NCBI GenBank assembly: GCA_036675815.1
Contig: JAKFEE010000004.1
Span: forward strand, 4,257-68,256
Length of the DNA stretch: 64,000 bases
Direction of reading: 5' to 3'
Source of the DNA: JAKFEE01 sp036675815
GTDB taxonomy: Bacteria; Pseudomonadota; Alphaproteobacteria; Rhodospirillales; Magnetospirillaceae
Shown here: piece by piece, positions 10,328-18,555 of the stretch
How positions within the stretch are numbered: position 1 is the first letter of the stretch
Layout: every line of letters begins with the position of its first letter
Notes under the pieces: generated by a model
Databases searched by the model: none
The model's input: only the letters and a program-made list of their open reading frames with translations
Told to the model about the DNA's origin: nothing
Translations under genes and position numbers: made by a program

Positions 10328-10383
10328 CGTCAGTCCCCTTTGATGGTGCGCCCGCCCTGCCGTCCACGCAGGTGCGGGCCGTC

Positions 10384-10530
10384 TCCGCCCGGCCGGTCTT
10401 CTGACTCAGGTTCGCCTCGACCGAACGCCTTCCCAGCATTTGCCAGTGGCTCCTATCCGGTCGATCCCCTTCACAGCGTTGGGCACGTCGCGGGTTCTCA
10501 CCGCGTTCCCGATTCTCCGGTGGAAGCCAC
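10384..10530 (-). promoter_or_regulatory. Cobalamin riboswitch upstream of bluB
   Basis: On the minus strand the leader contains the typical order of cobalamin riboswitch elements: GGGAACGCGGTGAGAA, then the B12 box GAGCCACTGG (10443-10452), then GGGAAGGC, then GAGTCAGAAGACCGGCC. It ends about 55 bases before the bluB start, so cobalamin binding would reduce bluB expression. The exact ends are approximate. Confidence 0.92.
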
Positions 10531-10635
10531 CGGCACCGGACGGATGGTCATCTATATCCCGAGAGTCGTCGGATGGGAACAGAACGGATTTGATGCCGCG
10601 CTGTGCCGGTTGGCGCAGCCTGCCGCCGATGCGAG

Positions 10636-11205
10636 CTAGAGATCCGCCTTCGCCTTGGCCGGCGACGGCCGCTCCGTTGCGGCAGGTGCAGGGCTCGGGC
10701 TGGCGGCCGTGGGCGCGGCCTTCTTGGTGGCCGCCGCAAGCGTTGCCGCCTTGGCTGCGGCCTTCGCGTCAGGCTTGGCCGCCACGACACGAATGTTCTT
10801 CAGCGCTCCTTGCTGGTTCCACGCCAGCGTGCCGGACGCGATGCCGGGCGGGCGACAGACGACGCCGTCGTAGACGATCGGCCGGCCCCGCGCTTCCACC
10901 TGATACTGAATCTGGCGGCACCCGTCATCGTCGAGCTGTTCCAACACGACGGCCGCCTCCTGGACGCTGCCGCCGACGGCCGCGGGGAGGTAGTAGCCGT
11001 CCGCCGCAACGCCGGGACGGATGGCGCTGGCATAGCGCATGGCGTCGTCGCGGGCGACGCCCTTCGCCGCCAGCACCGCCACGAGGTCGGCCTTGGCGGT
11101 GTCGTCGAGGCCGATCGGCATTGCCGGCTGGCACGCCGCGACCCCGACGACGAGAGCGATGGCGATGGCCGCCCTGTGGATGCTCGTGCGGTCGCTGTCC
11201 AACAT
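10636..11205 (-). CDS. Hypothetical lipoprotein
   Basis: A 189-residue protein of unknown function. A hydrophobic signal (AAIAIALVVGVAAC) ends in a lipobox with Cys25. The middle part (about 30-130) is a compact domain with two further cysteines (DDDGCRQIQYQ and VVCRPPG). The last 50 residues are a low-complexity Ala/Pro/Lys tail, probably flexible. Spaced GC-rich codon use fits a real gene. I recognise no family. Confidence 0.65.
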   Translation of the reverse strand: MLDSDRTSIHRAAIAIALVVGVAACQPAMPIGLDDTAKADLVAVLAAKGVARDDAMRYASAIRPGVAADGYYLPAAVGGSVQEAAVVLEQLDDDGCRQIQYQVEARGRPIVYDGVVCRPPGIASGTLAWNQQGALKNIRVVAAKPDAKAAAKAATLAAATKKAAPTAASPSPAPAATERPSPAKAKADL

Positions 11206-11390
11206 CGCTTCTGCCGCCGGTGTGAAAGAATGTGCCCCAGGATGGCCACATCTTGGCGCTCATGTCGAGATACGATGCTCAACTGAAGGGCTCTCGCCCG
11301 CCCGGGCATGATGCCGCGCTGGGGCCAGACCGAGGACGATGGACGGATGGGCGGGCCGCAACCGCTGCGACCGCCGGGCGGTCCGGGCGT

Positions 11391-11465
11391 TCAGCGCTGT
11401 GGCGCGATCGCCGCCGTATACGGGAACGGGACTTTGACGATGTCCCAGACCTCACCATCCGCCAT
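11391..11465 (-). pseudogene. MazF/PemK-like toxin remnant
   Basis: A 24-residue frame starting at ATG 11465 reads MADGEVWDIVKVPFPYTAA, matching the N-terminus of MazF/PemK-type toxins (G-x-x-W-x-V-x-F-P-Y-T). A stop follows at once; a possible continuation (ERPDRPAVA) lies in another frame. The start overlaps the end of the antitoxin remnant, as in intact modules. Confidence 0.5.
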
Positions 11466-11597
11466 AGGCCCGGCGATCCGCATCGAACACCGCGAACGGG
11501 TCGTCCGCCGGCTCCGCCGCTGCCCGGGTCAGGATCACCCAGTCGCCCTCGATGGCATAGGCGATCTCGTCCCCCTCCTTGAGCCGAAGGGCGGCGC
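11452..11597 (-). pseudogene. AbrB/SpoVT-type antitoxin, C-terminal remnant
   Basis: The frame ending at 11452 reads LRLKEGDEIAYAIEGDWVIL and then ADDPFAVFDADRRAYGGW, the C-terminal half of an AbrB-fold antitoxin with the usual tail. Its N-terminal half is absent and is replaced by a piece of glnA read out of frame. The stop overlaps the toxin remnant's start by 14 bases. Confidence 0.55.
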
Positions 11598-11755
11598 GCC
11601 GGCCTGGACCATGGTGCCGAACTTGACGCCGAGCTCGGACTGGCTGGGCGCCACCTCGTGGTGGTGCTTCTCGACGTCGCCCATCACCGTCAGCATCTCG
11701 GCGCGCGTATCGACCTGGGAATCCAGCGGCGGCACCGGGAAATAGCCGCAGGGGG
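11598..11755 (-). pseudogene. Partial glnA duplicate
   Basis: About 155 bases closely match the internal part of glnA at 15.52-15.69 kb. Read on the minus strand they give GYFPVPPLDSQVDTRAEMLT and then VEKHHHEVAPSQSELG. Compared with the full gene there is a 12-base in-frame deletion (GLPI lost) and several substitutions, so the copy is not recent or came from another glnA. It is fused upstream of the antitoxin remnant. An open frame of 84 codons (11535-11789) runs through it. Confidence 0.75.
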
Positions 11756-11857
11756 TAAGCGAGGGTATGATGTCGAACATCATTAGCATATGTTGACACT
11801 CATTCGGGTTCTGGCACGATAGAACAAAACGAGAATCTTCAGAAGGGCCTCAATACC

Positions 11858-13636
11858 GTGGATTCCTGTGCGGTAGCACGACTCGTAAAGGAACCAGAGA
11901 GCGAATCGGTGGCGCGGTACAGCGCCGCGCGGCAGGAAGTACTTGGCCTGATTGGAGGCAAGTCGTCGAGCGCTCAGCGACTTGAGCTGGCGCGCTCGTT
12001 TACCGCTGCGGTCATCGATGCTTTTTGGCAGTGTATTTGCACACCGACCGGGGTCCATTGGCCCATCAAGCAGCTACGTGAGATCAAGGTCAAGAAGCTG
12101 CCGGCAAGGGCAACCGACGCAGCCGTTACGCTGGGGGCGCTCATCGCCGAGTTCCCGATCCGTGACGCCGGGTACCTGATCGGGACGATATATACCGCTA
12201 TGATGCCACCTGACCTCCGTGCCGAACTCGGCGCCTTTTACACGCCGCCGCCGTTGGCCGAACGCTTGGTTGATCAGGCGGAGGGGGCCGGATGGGATGC
12301 ATCAAATGGCTCAGTCTGCGACCCCGCCTGCGGTGGTGCTGCGTTCCTCGCGCCGGTTGCTCTGCGGATGTGGTCGAGGAGCCTAGATGCCTCGCCAGAA
12401 TGGACGCTGATGCATATCGCATCGCGGCTGAAAGGCATCGAGATTGACCCATTCTCGGCATGGTTGTCCGAAGTCTTGCTGGAGGCCGCTCTACTGCCCC
12501 TGTGCGTGGCCGCCGACCGCCGCATGCCGGACGTGGTGATCGTAGGCAATGCGCTCAGCCATGATAGCCTAGGACCGTTCGATCTTGTGGTCGGGAACCC
12601 GCCCTATGGGCGGGTGCGGTTGACGGCTGAACAGCGGCATAAATGGAAGCGGTCGCTCTATGGGCACAGCAACCTGTACGGCCTGTTCTCCGACCTGGCA
12701 CTCCGGTTGTGCAGGCGCGGAGGAGTGGTGGCTTACCTCACTCCAACAAGCTTCCTTGGCGGTCAGTACTACACTAGCCTCCGCCGCCTCCTGATGGACG
12801 AGGCAACGCCGGTCGCCATGGATTTCATCTCCGACCGCCTTGGCGTCTTCGAGGGTGTTCTTCAGGAGATAATGCTCACGACTTACATCTGCGATGTCCG
12901 CGACCAGGATCTCAAGATATCGCTCCTCATCCCGAAAGGCCTGGACGCAGCGTCAGTGGAGCCGGTTGCGAGTTGCCGGCTGGAGCGAAATGGGAAGCCA
13001 TGGCTGCTCCCGCGCGCGCCAGATCAGACCTCATACTTCGAGCGGCTACGGCATATGCCGACCAGATTGAGGGATCTCGGGTACGAGATCAATACAGGGC
13101 AACTTGTCTGGAATAGGCACAAGCGTCAGCTTCGTGACACAAAGGCAAATAATTGCTTCCCGCTAATTTGGGCCGAGTCGATTACGCGGCGTGGATTCAG
13201 CTTCCGTGCGCAAAACAGAAATCATGTTCCGTACATCGAGGTTTGCCCGCGCCAGCCACATCTGGTGACAAGAAAGGAATGCGTGCTGCTCCAGCGGACG
13301 ACCGCGAAAGAGCAGGGCCGGCGGCTGCTTGCAGCCTTGATGCCGCAGGAATTCCTGGATCAGCACGGCGGTGCGGTTGTGGAAAATCACGTCAATATCG
13401 TGCAGCCCATGGGCAAACCGAAAATTTCAGCCGCGACAATAGAGGCGCTAATCAATACTGCCGCGGTCGATCGCGCATTCCGTTGCTTAAACGGTTCGGT
13501 CGCTGTCTCTGCATATGAGTTAGAGGCGACGCCGCTGCCGACGGTGAGTCAGCTCCGCGCATTAGAAAAATTGCTGCGAGAAGGAGCATCAGTGGATATG
13601 GTTGAGGCAAAAGTGGCGTCTTTCTACGGAGAGTAA
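11858..13636 (+). CDS. Type II N6-adenine DNA methyltransferase
   Basis: Modification enzyme of a restriction-modification pair, methylating adenine in the recognition site. The 592-residue protein carries the AdoMet-binding motif DPACGGAAFLAP (residues 155-166), preceded by GAFYTPPPLAERLVDQ, and the catalytic motif IV VVGNPPY (247-250), the gamma-type order seen in PstI/Eco57I-like methylases. The C-terminal half is the target-recognition part. The start is GTG at 11858 with AGAAGGG ten bases upstream. Two bases separate its stop from the nuclease gene. GC content is visibly lower than that of neighbours, a sign of transfer. Confidence 0.88.
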   Translation: MDSCAVARLVKEPESESVARYSAARQEVLGLIGGKSSSAQRLELARSFTAAVIDAFWQCICTPTGVHWPIKQLREIKVKKLPARATDAAVTLGALIAEFPIRDAGYLIGTIYTAMMPPDLRAELGAFYTPPPLAERLVDQAEGAGWDASNGSVCDPACGGAAFLAPVALRMWSRSLDASPEWTLMHIASRLKGIEIDPFSAWLSEVLLEAALLPLCVAADRRMPDVVIVGNALSHDSLGPFDLVVGNPPYGRVRLTAEQRHKWKRSLYGHSNLYGLFSDLALRLCRRGGVVAYLTPTSFLGGQYYTSLRRLLMDEATPVAMDFISDRLGVFEGVLQEIMLTTYICDVRDQDLKISLLIPKGLDAASVEPVASCRLERNGKPWLLPRAPDQTSYFERLRHMPTRLRDLGYEINTGQLVWNRHKRQLRDTKANNCFPLIWAESITRRGFSFRAQNRNHVPYIEVCPRQPHLVTRKECVLLQRTTAKEQGRRLLAALMPQEFLDQHGGAVVENHVNIVQPMGKPKISAATIEALINTAAVDRAFRCLNGSVAVSAYELEATPLPTVSQLRALEKLLREGASVDMVEAKVASFYGE

Positions 13637-13638
13637 GT

Positions 13639-14724
13639 TTGCCCCTGCCTCCCGTGCCTCGCCTTGAAACGATTGTTCAGCGCCTTCCCGATATATTCCC
13701 TCCAGGCATCGAACACCGGAACTATGTCACCCGTGACATGGCGGCTCGGACCATATTCGTGATGTTCTACGCCGGGGCCATCGAGGGTGCGGATCGGTGG
13801 ATCAGGCCGAGCCAAGTTACCGATATGACTGACGCCCAGGCGTCAATGACAGGAGACGATGAGAGGCTGGATTGGGTCCGGCGCTGCTTCTCAACCAAGA
13901 AGCCCAGGCCAGCGCAGGCGTGGTACGCCGCGAACAGCCGCGAGCCTATACGCGACGAGACTATTCGGACAGGGCTCATTCCAACGCGCGCTGTGATTGA
14001 GCGGCCGGGTGTTGCGACTACGTCGTCGCGTCCGAAGTACGCCTTGGAGGCAGGCTTCGCAAAGATCTTCAGCGAAGAATTGGCGGGTGAGGAGCTTCTG
14101 GACGCGATCGCCGCATGGCAGAAGACCCACCTCAACAAGGCTGCCCTTGCTCGGCTGGCCTTGATTAAAAAGGGGGTTGCAATCGCAGTTGATGCGGTTC
14201 CCGTAGTATTCCCGAATGGCGAGACTCGCAGCCTTTGTCCGGGTCCGTCGTCGGCAATTGCCAAGGCTGTCATCGAAGAATTTGCGCCACGTTTCCTCGC
14301 GACGCCAGCGGTCTTATGGCTGTCCGAATCCGGTAATAAGGTCGTAGCGCGCGATGAACACCTTGCCGACTCGATCGGGATCAGCATCAATGCCAGCAAG
14401 GCTCTTCCCGATATCATTCTGATCGACTTGGGGACAAATGAGAGCGGAAACGACATGCTCGTCGTTTTCTGTGAGGTGGTTGCGACAGACGGACCAATCA
14501 ACAGGCAGCGGCAGGCGGCTTTGACATCGATAGCCGAAGAGGCTGGCCTCGATCGGAACCATCTTGCGTTCCTTACCGCCTTCGCTGACAGGGGGGGCGC
14601 GCCCTTCCGGAAGGCCTCGTCCGATATAGCGTGGAATAGCTTTGTCTGGTTTGCGTCCGAGCCAGGCAGCATCCTGCATTATCGCGGAGAGGTAACAACG
14701 AGTCTGTGGGCTCTCGCGAGATGA
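13639..14724 (+). CDS. BsuBI/PstI-family restriction endonuclease
   Basis: Type II restriction endonuclease. The C-terminal 170 residues are diagnostic: VVFPNGETRSLCPG, SSAIAKAVIEEFAPRF, VLWLSESGNKVV, LPDIILIDLG, VVFCEVVATDGPI and SFVWFASEPG, the conserved order in BsuBI and PstI. Those enzymes cut CTGCAG, so that specificity is predicted here. The N-terminal half (residues 1-170) is the less conserved domain. I use the TTG start at 13639, which has GGAG eight bases upstream and follows the methylase stop by two bases; a GTG five codons later is an alternative. At 361 residues it is near family length and looks intact. Confidence 0.88.
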   Translation: MPLPPVPRLETIVQRLPDIFPPGIEHRNYVTRDMAARTIFVMFYAGAIEGADRWIRPSQVTDMTDAQASMTGDDERLDWVRRCFSTKKPRPAQAWYAANSREPIRDETIRTGLIPTRAVIERPGVATTSSRPKYALEAGFAKIFSEELAGEELLDAIAAWQKTHLNKAALARLALIKKGVAIAVDAVPVVFPNGETRSLCPGPSSAIAKAVIEEFAPRFLATPAVLWLSESGNKVVARDEHLADSIGISINASKALPDIILIDLGTNESGNDMLVVFCEVVATDGPINRQRQAALTSIAEEAGLDRNHLAFLTAFADRGGAPFRKASSDIAWNSFVWFASEPGSILHYRGEVTTSLWALAR

Positions 14725-14766
14725 TGACTTTCCATGTCAGACAGGTCATGGGCCTGACGGCATAAT

Positions 14767-14796
14767 AAAACAGCCCCACTAGCGTGGGGCTGTTCC
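14767..14796 (-). terminator. Terminator of glnA, also facing the restriction gene
   Basis: The stem ACAGCCCCAC-GCTA-GTGGGGCTGT is followed on the minus strand by TTTTATTA, a good terminator for glnA. The same hairpin could end transcription from the opposite-strand endonuclease gene, but the downstream T content there is weaker. Confidence 0.85.
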
Positions 14797-14807
14797 TCAA
14801 AAATAGT

Positions 14808-16226
14808 TCACACCGAGTAATACATCTGGAACTCGATCGGGTGCGGGGTGTGCTCGAACTTGTAGACCTCTTCCCATTTTAGCTCGAGATAGCTGTCGAT
14901 GAACTCGTTGGTGAAGACGTCGCCCTTGAGCAGGAACTCGCGGTTCTTGTCGAGGCTGACCAGGGCCTCGCGCAACGAGCCGCACACCGTCGGCACGTTC
15001 TTCAGCTCCTCGGGCGGCAGGTCGTAGAGGTTCTTGTCCATCGGGTCGCCGGGATGGATCTTGTTCTGGATGCCGTCGAGGCCGGCCATCAGCATGGCGG
15101 CGAAGGCGAGATAGGGGTTGGCGCCGGGGTCGGGGAAACGCACCTCGACGCGCTTGGCCTTGGGGCTGGTGACATAGGGGATGCGGCACGACGCCGAGCG
15201 GTTGCGCGCCGAATAGGCCAAGAGCACCGGCGCCTCGAAGCCGGGGATCAGGCGCTTGTAGCTGTTGGTCAGCGGGTTGGTGAAGGCGTTGAGCGCCTTG
15301 GCGTGCTTGATGATGCCGCCGATATAGTACAGCGCCATCTCCGACAGATCGGCATAGCCCGAGCCGGCGAACAGCGGCCGGCCTTCCTTCCAGATCGACT
15401 GGTGCACATGCATGCCCGAGCCGTTGTCGCCATAGATCGGCTTGGGCATGAAGGTCGCCGACTTGCCGTAGCTATGGGCGACGTTGTGGACGACGTATTT
15501 GTAGATCTGCATCCAGTCGGCGGCCTGGACCATGGTGCCGAACTTGCAGCCGAGCTCGGACTGCGACGGCGCCACCTCGTGGTGGTGCTTCTCGATGGGC
15601 AGGCCCATATCGCCCATCACCGTCAGCATCTCGGCGCGCATGTCGACCTGGGAATCGAGCGGCGGCACCGGGAAATAGCCGCCCTTGACGCCGGGGCGGT
15701 GGCCGGTGTTGCCCTCGGGGAAGCGCTTGTCGGTGACGTAGGGGCCCTCCTCGCTGTCGAGCTCGTAGAAGGCGGTGTTCATGGCGACCTTGTAGCGGAC
15801 GTCGTCGAACACGAAGAACTCGGCCTCGGGGCCGAAGAAGGCGGTGTCGCCGAGGCCGGAGGCGTTGAGATGGGCCTCGGCGCGCTTGGCGATCGAGCGC
15901 GGGTCGCGGTCATAGAGCTGGCCGGTGGCCGGCTCGACGATGTCGCAGAACATGATGAGCTGGGCCTGGGCGGCGAACGGGTCCATGACCGCGCTGGCCA
16001 GGTCCGGCATGAGGATCATGTCGGACTGGTCGATGCTCTTCCAGCCGTGGATCGACGAGCCATCGAACATGATGCCCTCGGTCAGCAGGTCTTCGTCGAC
16101 GGTGCTGACGTGCTGGGCGGTGTGCTGCCACTTGCCCTTGGGGTCGGTGAAGCGGAAATCGACGTATTTGACGTCGTTCTCCTTGATCATCTCCAGAACC
16201 TTCTGGACGTCTTGCTTGGCGGCCAT
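14808..16226 (-). CDS. glnA: Glutamine synthetase type I
   Basis: Makes glutamine from glutamate, ammonia and ATP; a dodecamer in the cytoplasm. The 472-residue protein shows MFDGSSIHGWKSIDQSDM, FFGPEAEFFVFDD, the ATP-binding SYKRLIPGFEAPVLLAYSAR, and the adenylylation loop NLYDLPPEE with Tyr401, so GlnE control is expected. It lies 72 bases after glnB on the same strand, the usual alphaproteobacterial glnBA order. A GC-rich hairpin sits between the two. Confidence 0.98.
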   Translation of the reverse strand: MAAKQDVQKVLEMIKENDVKYVDFRFTDPKGKWQHTAQHVSTVDEDLLTEGIMFDGSSIHGWKSIDQSDMILMPDLASAVMDPFAAQAQLIMFCDIVEPATGQLYDRDPRSIAKRAEAHLNASGLGDTAFFGPEAEFFVFDDVRYKVAMNTAFYELDSEEGPYVTDKRFPEGNTGHRPGVKGGYFPVPPLDSQVDMRAEMLTVMGDMGLPIEKHHHEVAPSQSELGCKFGTMVQAADWMQIYKYVVHNVAHSYGKSATFMPKPIYGDNGSGMHVHQSIWKEGRPLFAGSGYADLSEMALYYIGGIIKHAKALNAFTNPLTNSYKRLIPGFEAPVLLAYSARNRSASCRIPYVTSPKAKRVEVRFPDPGANPYLAFAAMLMAGLDGIQNKIHPGDPMDKNLYDLPPEELKNVPTVCGSLREALVSLDKNREFLLKGDVFTNEFIDSYLELKWEEVYKFEHTPHPIEFQMYYSV

Positions 16227-16264
16227 GTGAAAAGCTTCCCCGGTTGAGAATTGGTCGGTGTGGC

Positions 16265-16289
16265 GCCGCCGGGGCCAGGCCCCGGCGGC
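16265..16289 (-). promoter_or_regulatory. Strong hairpin between glnB and glnA
   Basis: GCCGCCGGGGCC and GGCCCCGGCGGC form a near-perfect 12-base stem just after the glnB stop. There is no U-run. It may limit read-through or protect the glnB message from decay; the role is inference. Confidence 0.5.
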
Positions 16290-16298
16290 CGATGGGTG

Positions 16299-16637
16299 TC
16301 AGATGGCGTCGGTGCCGCGCTCGCCGGTGCGGATGCGGACGGCTTCCTCGACGTGGGTGATGAAGATCTTGCCATCGCCGATGCGGCCGGTATGGGCCGC
16401 CTGCTGGATCGCTTCGACGGCGCGCTCGACCAGGGCGTCGTCGAGGACGACCTCGATCTTCACCTTGGGCAGGAAGTCGACCACGTATTCGGCGCCGCGG
16501 TACAGCTCGGTATGGCCTTTCTGGCGGCCGAAACCCTTGGCCTCGGTCACGGTGATGCCCTGCAACCCAACCTCGTGAAGGGCCTCCTTCACCTCGTCGA
16601 GCTTGAAGGGCTTGATGATCGCTTCGATCTTTTTCAT
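16299..16637 (-). CDS. glnB: Nitrogen regulatory protein P-II
   Basis: PII signal protein that reports nitrogen and 2-oxoglutarate status to GlnE, NtrB and other partners. The 112-residue length is exact. The T-loop KGFGRQKGHTELYRGAEY contains the uridylylation site Tyr51, and the C-terminal signature GRIGDGKIFI is present. The start MKKIEAIIKPFKLDEVK is canonical; the frame continues ten codons upstream without support. A candidate sigma-54 promoter lies about 60 bases upstream. Confidence 0.98.
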   Translation of the reverse strand: MKKIEAIIKPFKLDEVKEALHEVGLQGITVTEAKGFGRQKGHTELYRGAEYVVDFLPKVKIEVVLDDALVERAVEAIQQAAHTGRIGDGKIFITHVEEAVRIRTGERGTDAI

Positions 16638-16696
16638 GGACCCCAGCGCTGGTTGGTCGCGAAACAACGGCGTTCCGCCTTGGCGTCTACCCCCTT

Positions 16697-16712
16697 AGCA
16701 CGAGGCGTGCCA
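16697..16712 (-). promoter_or_regulatory. Candidate sigma-54 promoter of glnB
   Basis: On the minus strand TGGCACG-CCTC-GTGCT matches the -24/-12 consensus TGGCACG-N4-TTGCW except for one base in the -12 element. It lies 60 bases before the glnB start. Sigma-54/NtrC control of glnBA is common in proteobacteria. I did not find a clear NtrC site upstream. Confidence 0.5.
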
Positions 16713-16872
16713 ACCCGGCGATGGCGCAAATGGCTGGCGGCGGCCGCGCACCATCGGCGGCCTCGCCCACGGTTTGGGCAGGTGCCGCCTAAAAAATGGG
16801 CGGCGGCCACGCTTTGGCAAGCGCGCCAATCTGTGTAGGATGGCGCCCGCCATTGAGGGAGCGGGCCGCGGC

Positions 16873-18030
16873 ATGACTTCGGGCAACAGGCTTTTCGCCG
16901 GCATGCCGGTGACCATCTTCGAGACGATGTCGCGGCTGGCGGCCGAACACGGCGCCATCAATCTCGGCCAGGGCTTCCCCGAGGCGATGGAGCCGGACTT
17001 CGTGCTGCGCGCCGCCGCGCAGGCCATCGCCACCGGCTCGCACCAGTATCCGCCGATGATGGGCCTTGCCGATCTGCGCCAGGCCGTGGCCGAGCACAAC
17101 CGCCGCTTCCATGGCCTCGACGTCGACTGGCAAAACGAGGTGATGGTCACATCGGGCGCCACCGAGGCCCTGGCCGACAGCCTGTTCGGCCTCATCGAGC
17201 CCGGCGACGAGGTGGTGCTGATCGAGCCGCTCTATGATTCCTATCTGCCGATCGTGCGGCTGGCCGGCGGCATCCCCAAGCTGGTGCGCATCGCGCCGCC
17301 GCAGTGGGAACTGCCGCGCGACGCCCTGCGCGCCGCCTTCTCGGCCAAGACCAAGCTGATCCTGCTCAACTCGCCGGCCAATCCGGCGGGCAAGGTCTAC
17401 ACCCGCGACGAACTCGCCTTCATCGCCGGCCTGCTCGGGGAGTTCGACGCGCTGGCGGTGTGCGACGAGGTCTACGAGCACATCACCTTCGACGGCCGTC
17501 CGCACGTGCCGCTGATGACCCTGCCGGGGATGCGCGAGCGCTGCGTGCGCATCGGCTCGGCCGGCAAGACCTTTTCGGTGACCGGGTGGAAGGTCGGCTA
17601 TGTCACGGCGTCGCCGCGGCTGCTGCAGCCGATCGCCAAGGCCCATCAGTTCCTCACCTTCACCACGCCGCCGCACCTGCAGGCGGCGGTGGCGCTCGGC
17701 CTGCGCCAGCCCGATGCCTATTTCGGCGGCCTGGCCGCCGACCTGCAGGGGCGGCGCGACCGCCTGGCCGCCGGTCTCGGCCGCATCGGCTTCGGCGTCG
17801 TCGACTGCGGCGGCACCTATTTCGTCATCGCCGACATCCGGCCGCTGGGATTTACCGGCAGCGACGTCGAGTTCTGCCGCATGATCACCACCCAGGCCGG
17901 CGTCGCCGCCGTGCCGGTCAGCGCTTTTTATCAGGACGGCGACGTCGACCGCTTCGTCCGTTTCTGCTTCGCCAAGCGCCCGGAATCCCTGGACGAGGCC
18001 CTGTCACGCCTCGCCCGGCATTTCGGCTGA
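16873..18030 (+). CDS. Pyridoxal-phosphate aminotransferase, class I/II
   Basis: PLP-dependent aminotransferase of fold type I. Of 385 residues, the N-terminal part shows INLGQGFPEAMEPDFVL and QYPPMMGLADLRQAVAEH; NSPANPAGKVYT and CDEVYEHITFD hold the cofactor-binding Asn and Asp; the Schiff-base Lys lies in GSAGKTFSVTGWKVGY. This pattern fits the methionine/kynurenine aminotransferase (YbdL/CCBL) group. The start MTSGNRLFAG at 16873 is where similarity begins; the frame is open further upstream across the glnB promoter region. The exact amino donor cannot be read. Confidence 0.9.
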   Translation: MTSGNRLFAGMPVTIFETMSRLAAEHGAINLGQGFPEAMEPDFVLRAAAQAIATGSHQYPPMMGLADLRQAVAEHNRRFHGLDVDWQNEVMVTSGATEALADSLFGLIEPGDEVVLIEPLYDSYLPIVRLAGGIPKLVRIAPPQWELPRDALRAAFSAKTKLILLNSPANPAGKVYTRDELAFIAGLLGEFDALAVCDEVYEHITFDGRPHVPLMTLPGMRERCVRIGSAGKTFSVTGWKVGYVTASPRLLQPIAKAHQFLTFTTPPHLQAAVALGLRQPDAYFGGLAADLQGRRDRLAAGLGRIGFGVVDCGGTYFVIADIRPLGFTGSDVEFCRMITTQAGVAAVPVSAFYQDGDVDRFVRFCFAKRPESLDEALSRLARHFG

Positions 18031-18117
18031 GCGGTCGGTGGGCGGGCCTTCGATGATGGCTCCATTGCAACGCTTGACGAGCAGGGGGTTGGGGCGCTAC
18101 ATAAGCGCCCTCCGGCG

Positions 18118-18194
18118 GCGGGCGTAGCTCAGTTGGTTAGAGCGCCAGGTTGTGGTCCTGGATGTCGTCGGTTCGAATCCGATCGCTCGCCCCA
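18118..18194 (+). tRNA. tRNA-His (GTG)
   Basis: A complete cloverleaf: acceptor GCGGGCG/CGCTCGC, D arm GCTCAGTTGGTTAGAGC, anticodon loop TTGTGGT with anticodon GTG, T arm GTCGG-TTCGAAT-CCGAT, and encoded CCA. G at 18117 faces C73 and would be the extra G-1 typical of tRNA-His. Confidence 0.96.
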
Positions 18195-18225
18195 CCTTCC
18201 TCTTCTTACACTCCTTCATCTAAGG

Positions 18226-18282
18226 AGGAGCACGGGCCTCCAGGTCCGCACGCCGATGCGGAGCTGGAACTCCGCGCTCCGA
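18226..18282. repeat. Short palindromic repeat (family B, copy 1)
   Basis: An inverted repeat with arms GGAGCACGGGCCTCCAGGTCCGC and GCGGAGCTGGAACTCCGCGCTCC around a short loop. Two closer relatives lie at 31.27 and 49.60 kb. Here it sits between tRNA-His and the BrnA gene. Confidence 0.65.
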
Positions 18283-18288
18283 TCAGCC

Positions 18289-18555
18289 TTACAGCCCTGC
18301 CGCCTTCCGCAGCGCCTCGTTGATGCGCGTCTGCCAGCCCGGCCCCGACTTGCGGAAATGCTCCAGCACGTCGGCGTCGAGGCGGAGGTTGACCGCCCTC
18401 GTGGGACTGGCGGACTTCGGCCTGCCGCCCTGCCTGACCAGCTTCGTGCCTTCGTGCAGGTCGGCGCCCGCGAACCATTCGGCATCGAGCCGCGGGGCGT
18501 CGTCGGGGTCCGTCCAGTCAGCGGTGAGCTTCGTATTGGGCTTCTTCGTCGGCAT
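18289..18555 (-). CDS. brnA: BrnA-family antitoxin
   Basis: Antitoxin and DNA-binding repressor of a BrnT/BrnA toxin-antitoxin module. The 88-residue protein ends with the ribbon-helix-helix region AVNLRLDADVLEHFRKSG and GWQTRINEALRKAAGL, typical of BrnA. It appears intact and overlaps the 3' end of the brnT remnant by 38 bases, the usual arrangement. With the toxin broken, it may now be an orphan repressor. Confidence 0.85.
   Translation of the reverse strand: MPTKKPNTKLTADWTDPDDAPRLDAEWFAGADLHEGTKLVRQGGRPKSASPTRAVNLRLDADVLEHFRKSGPGWQTRINEALRKAAGL

Noticed and set aside
10092..10439. A leftward frame over the bluB start and riboswitch
   Set aside because: It crosses conserved riboswitch elements in a different frame from bluB and has no recognisable product.
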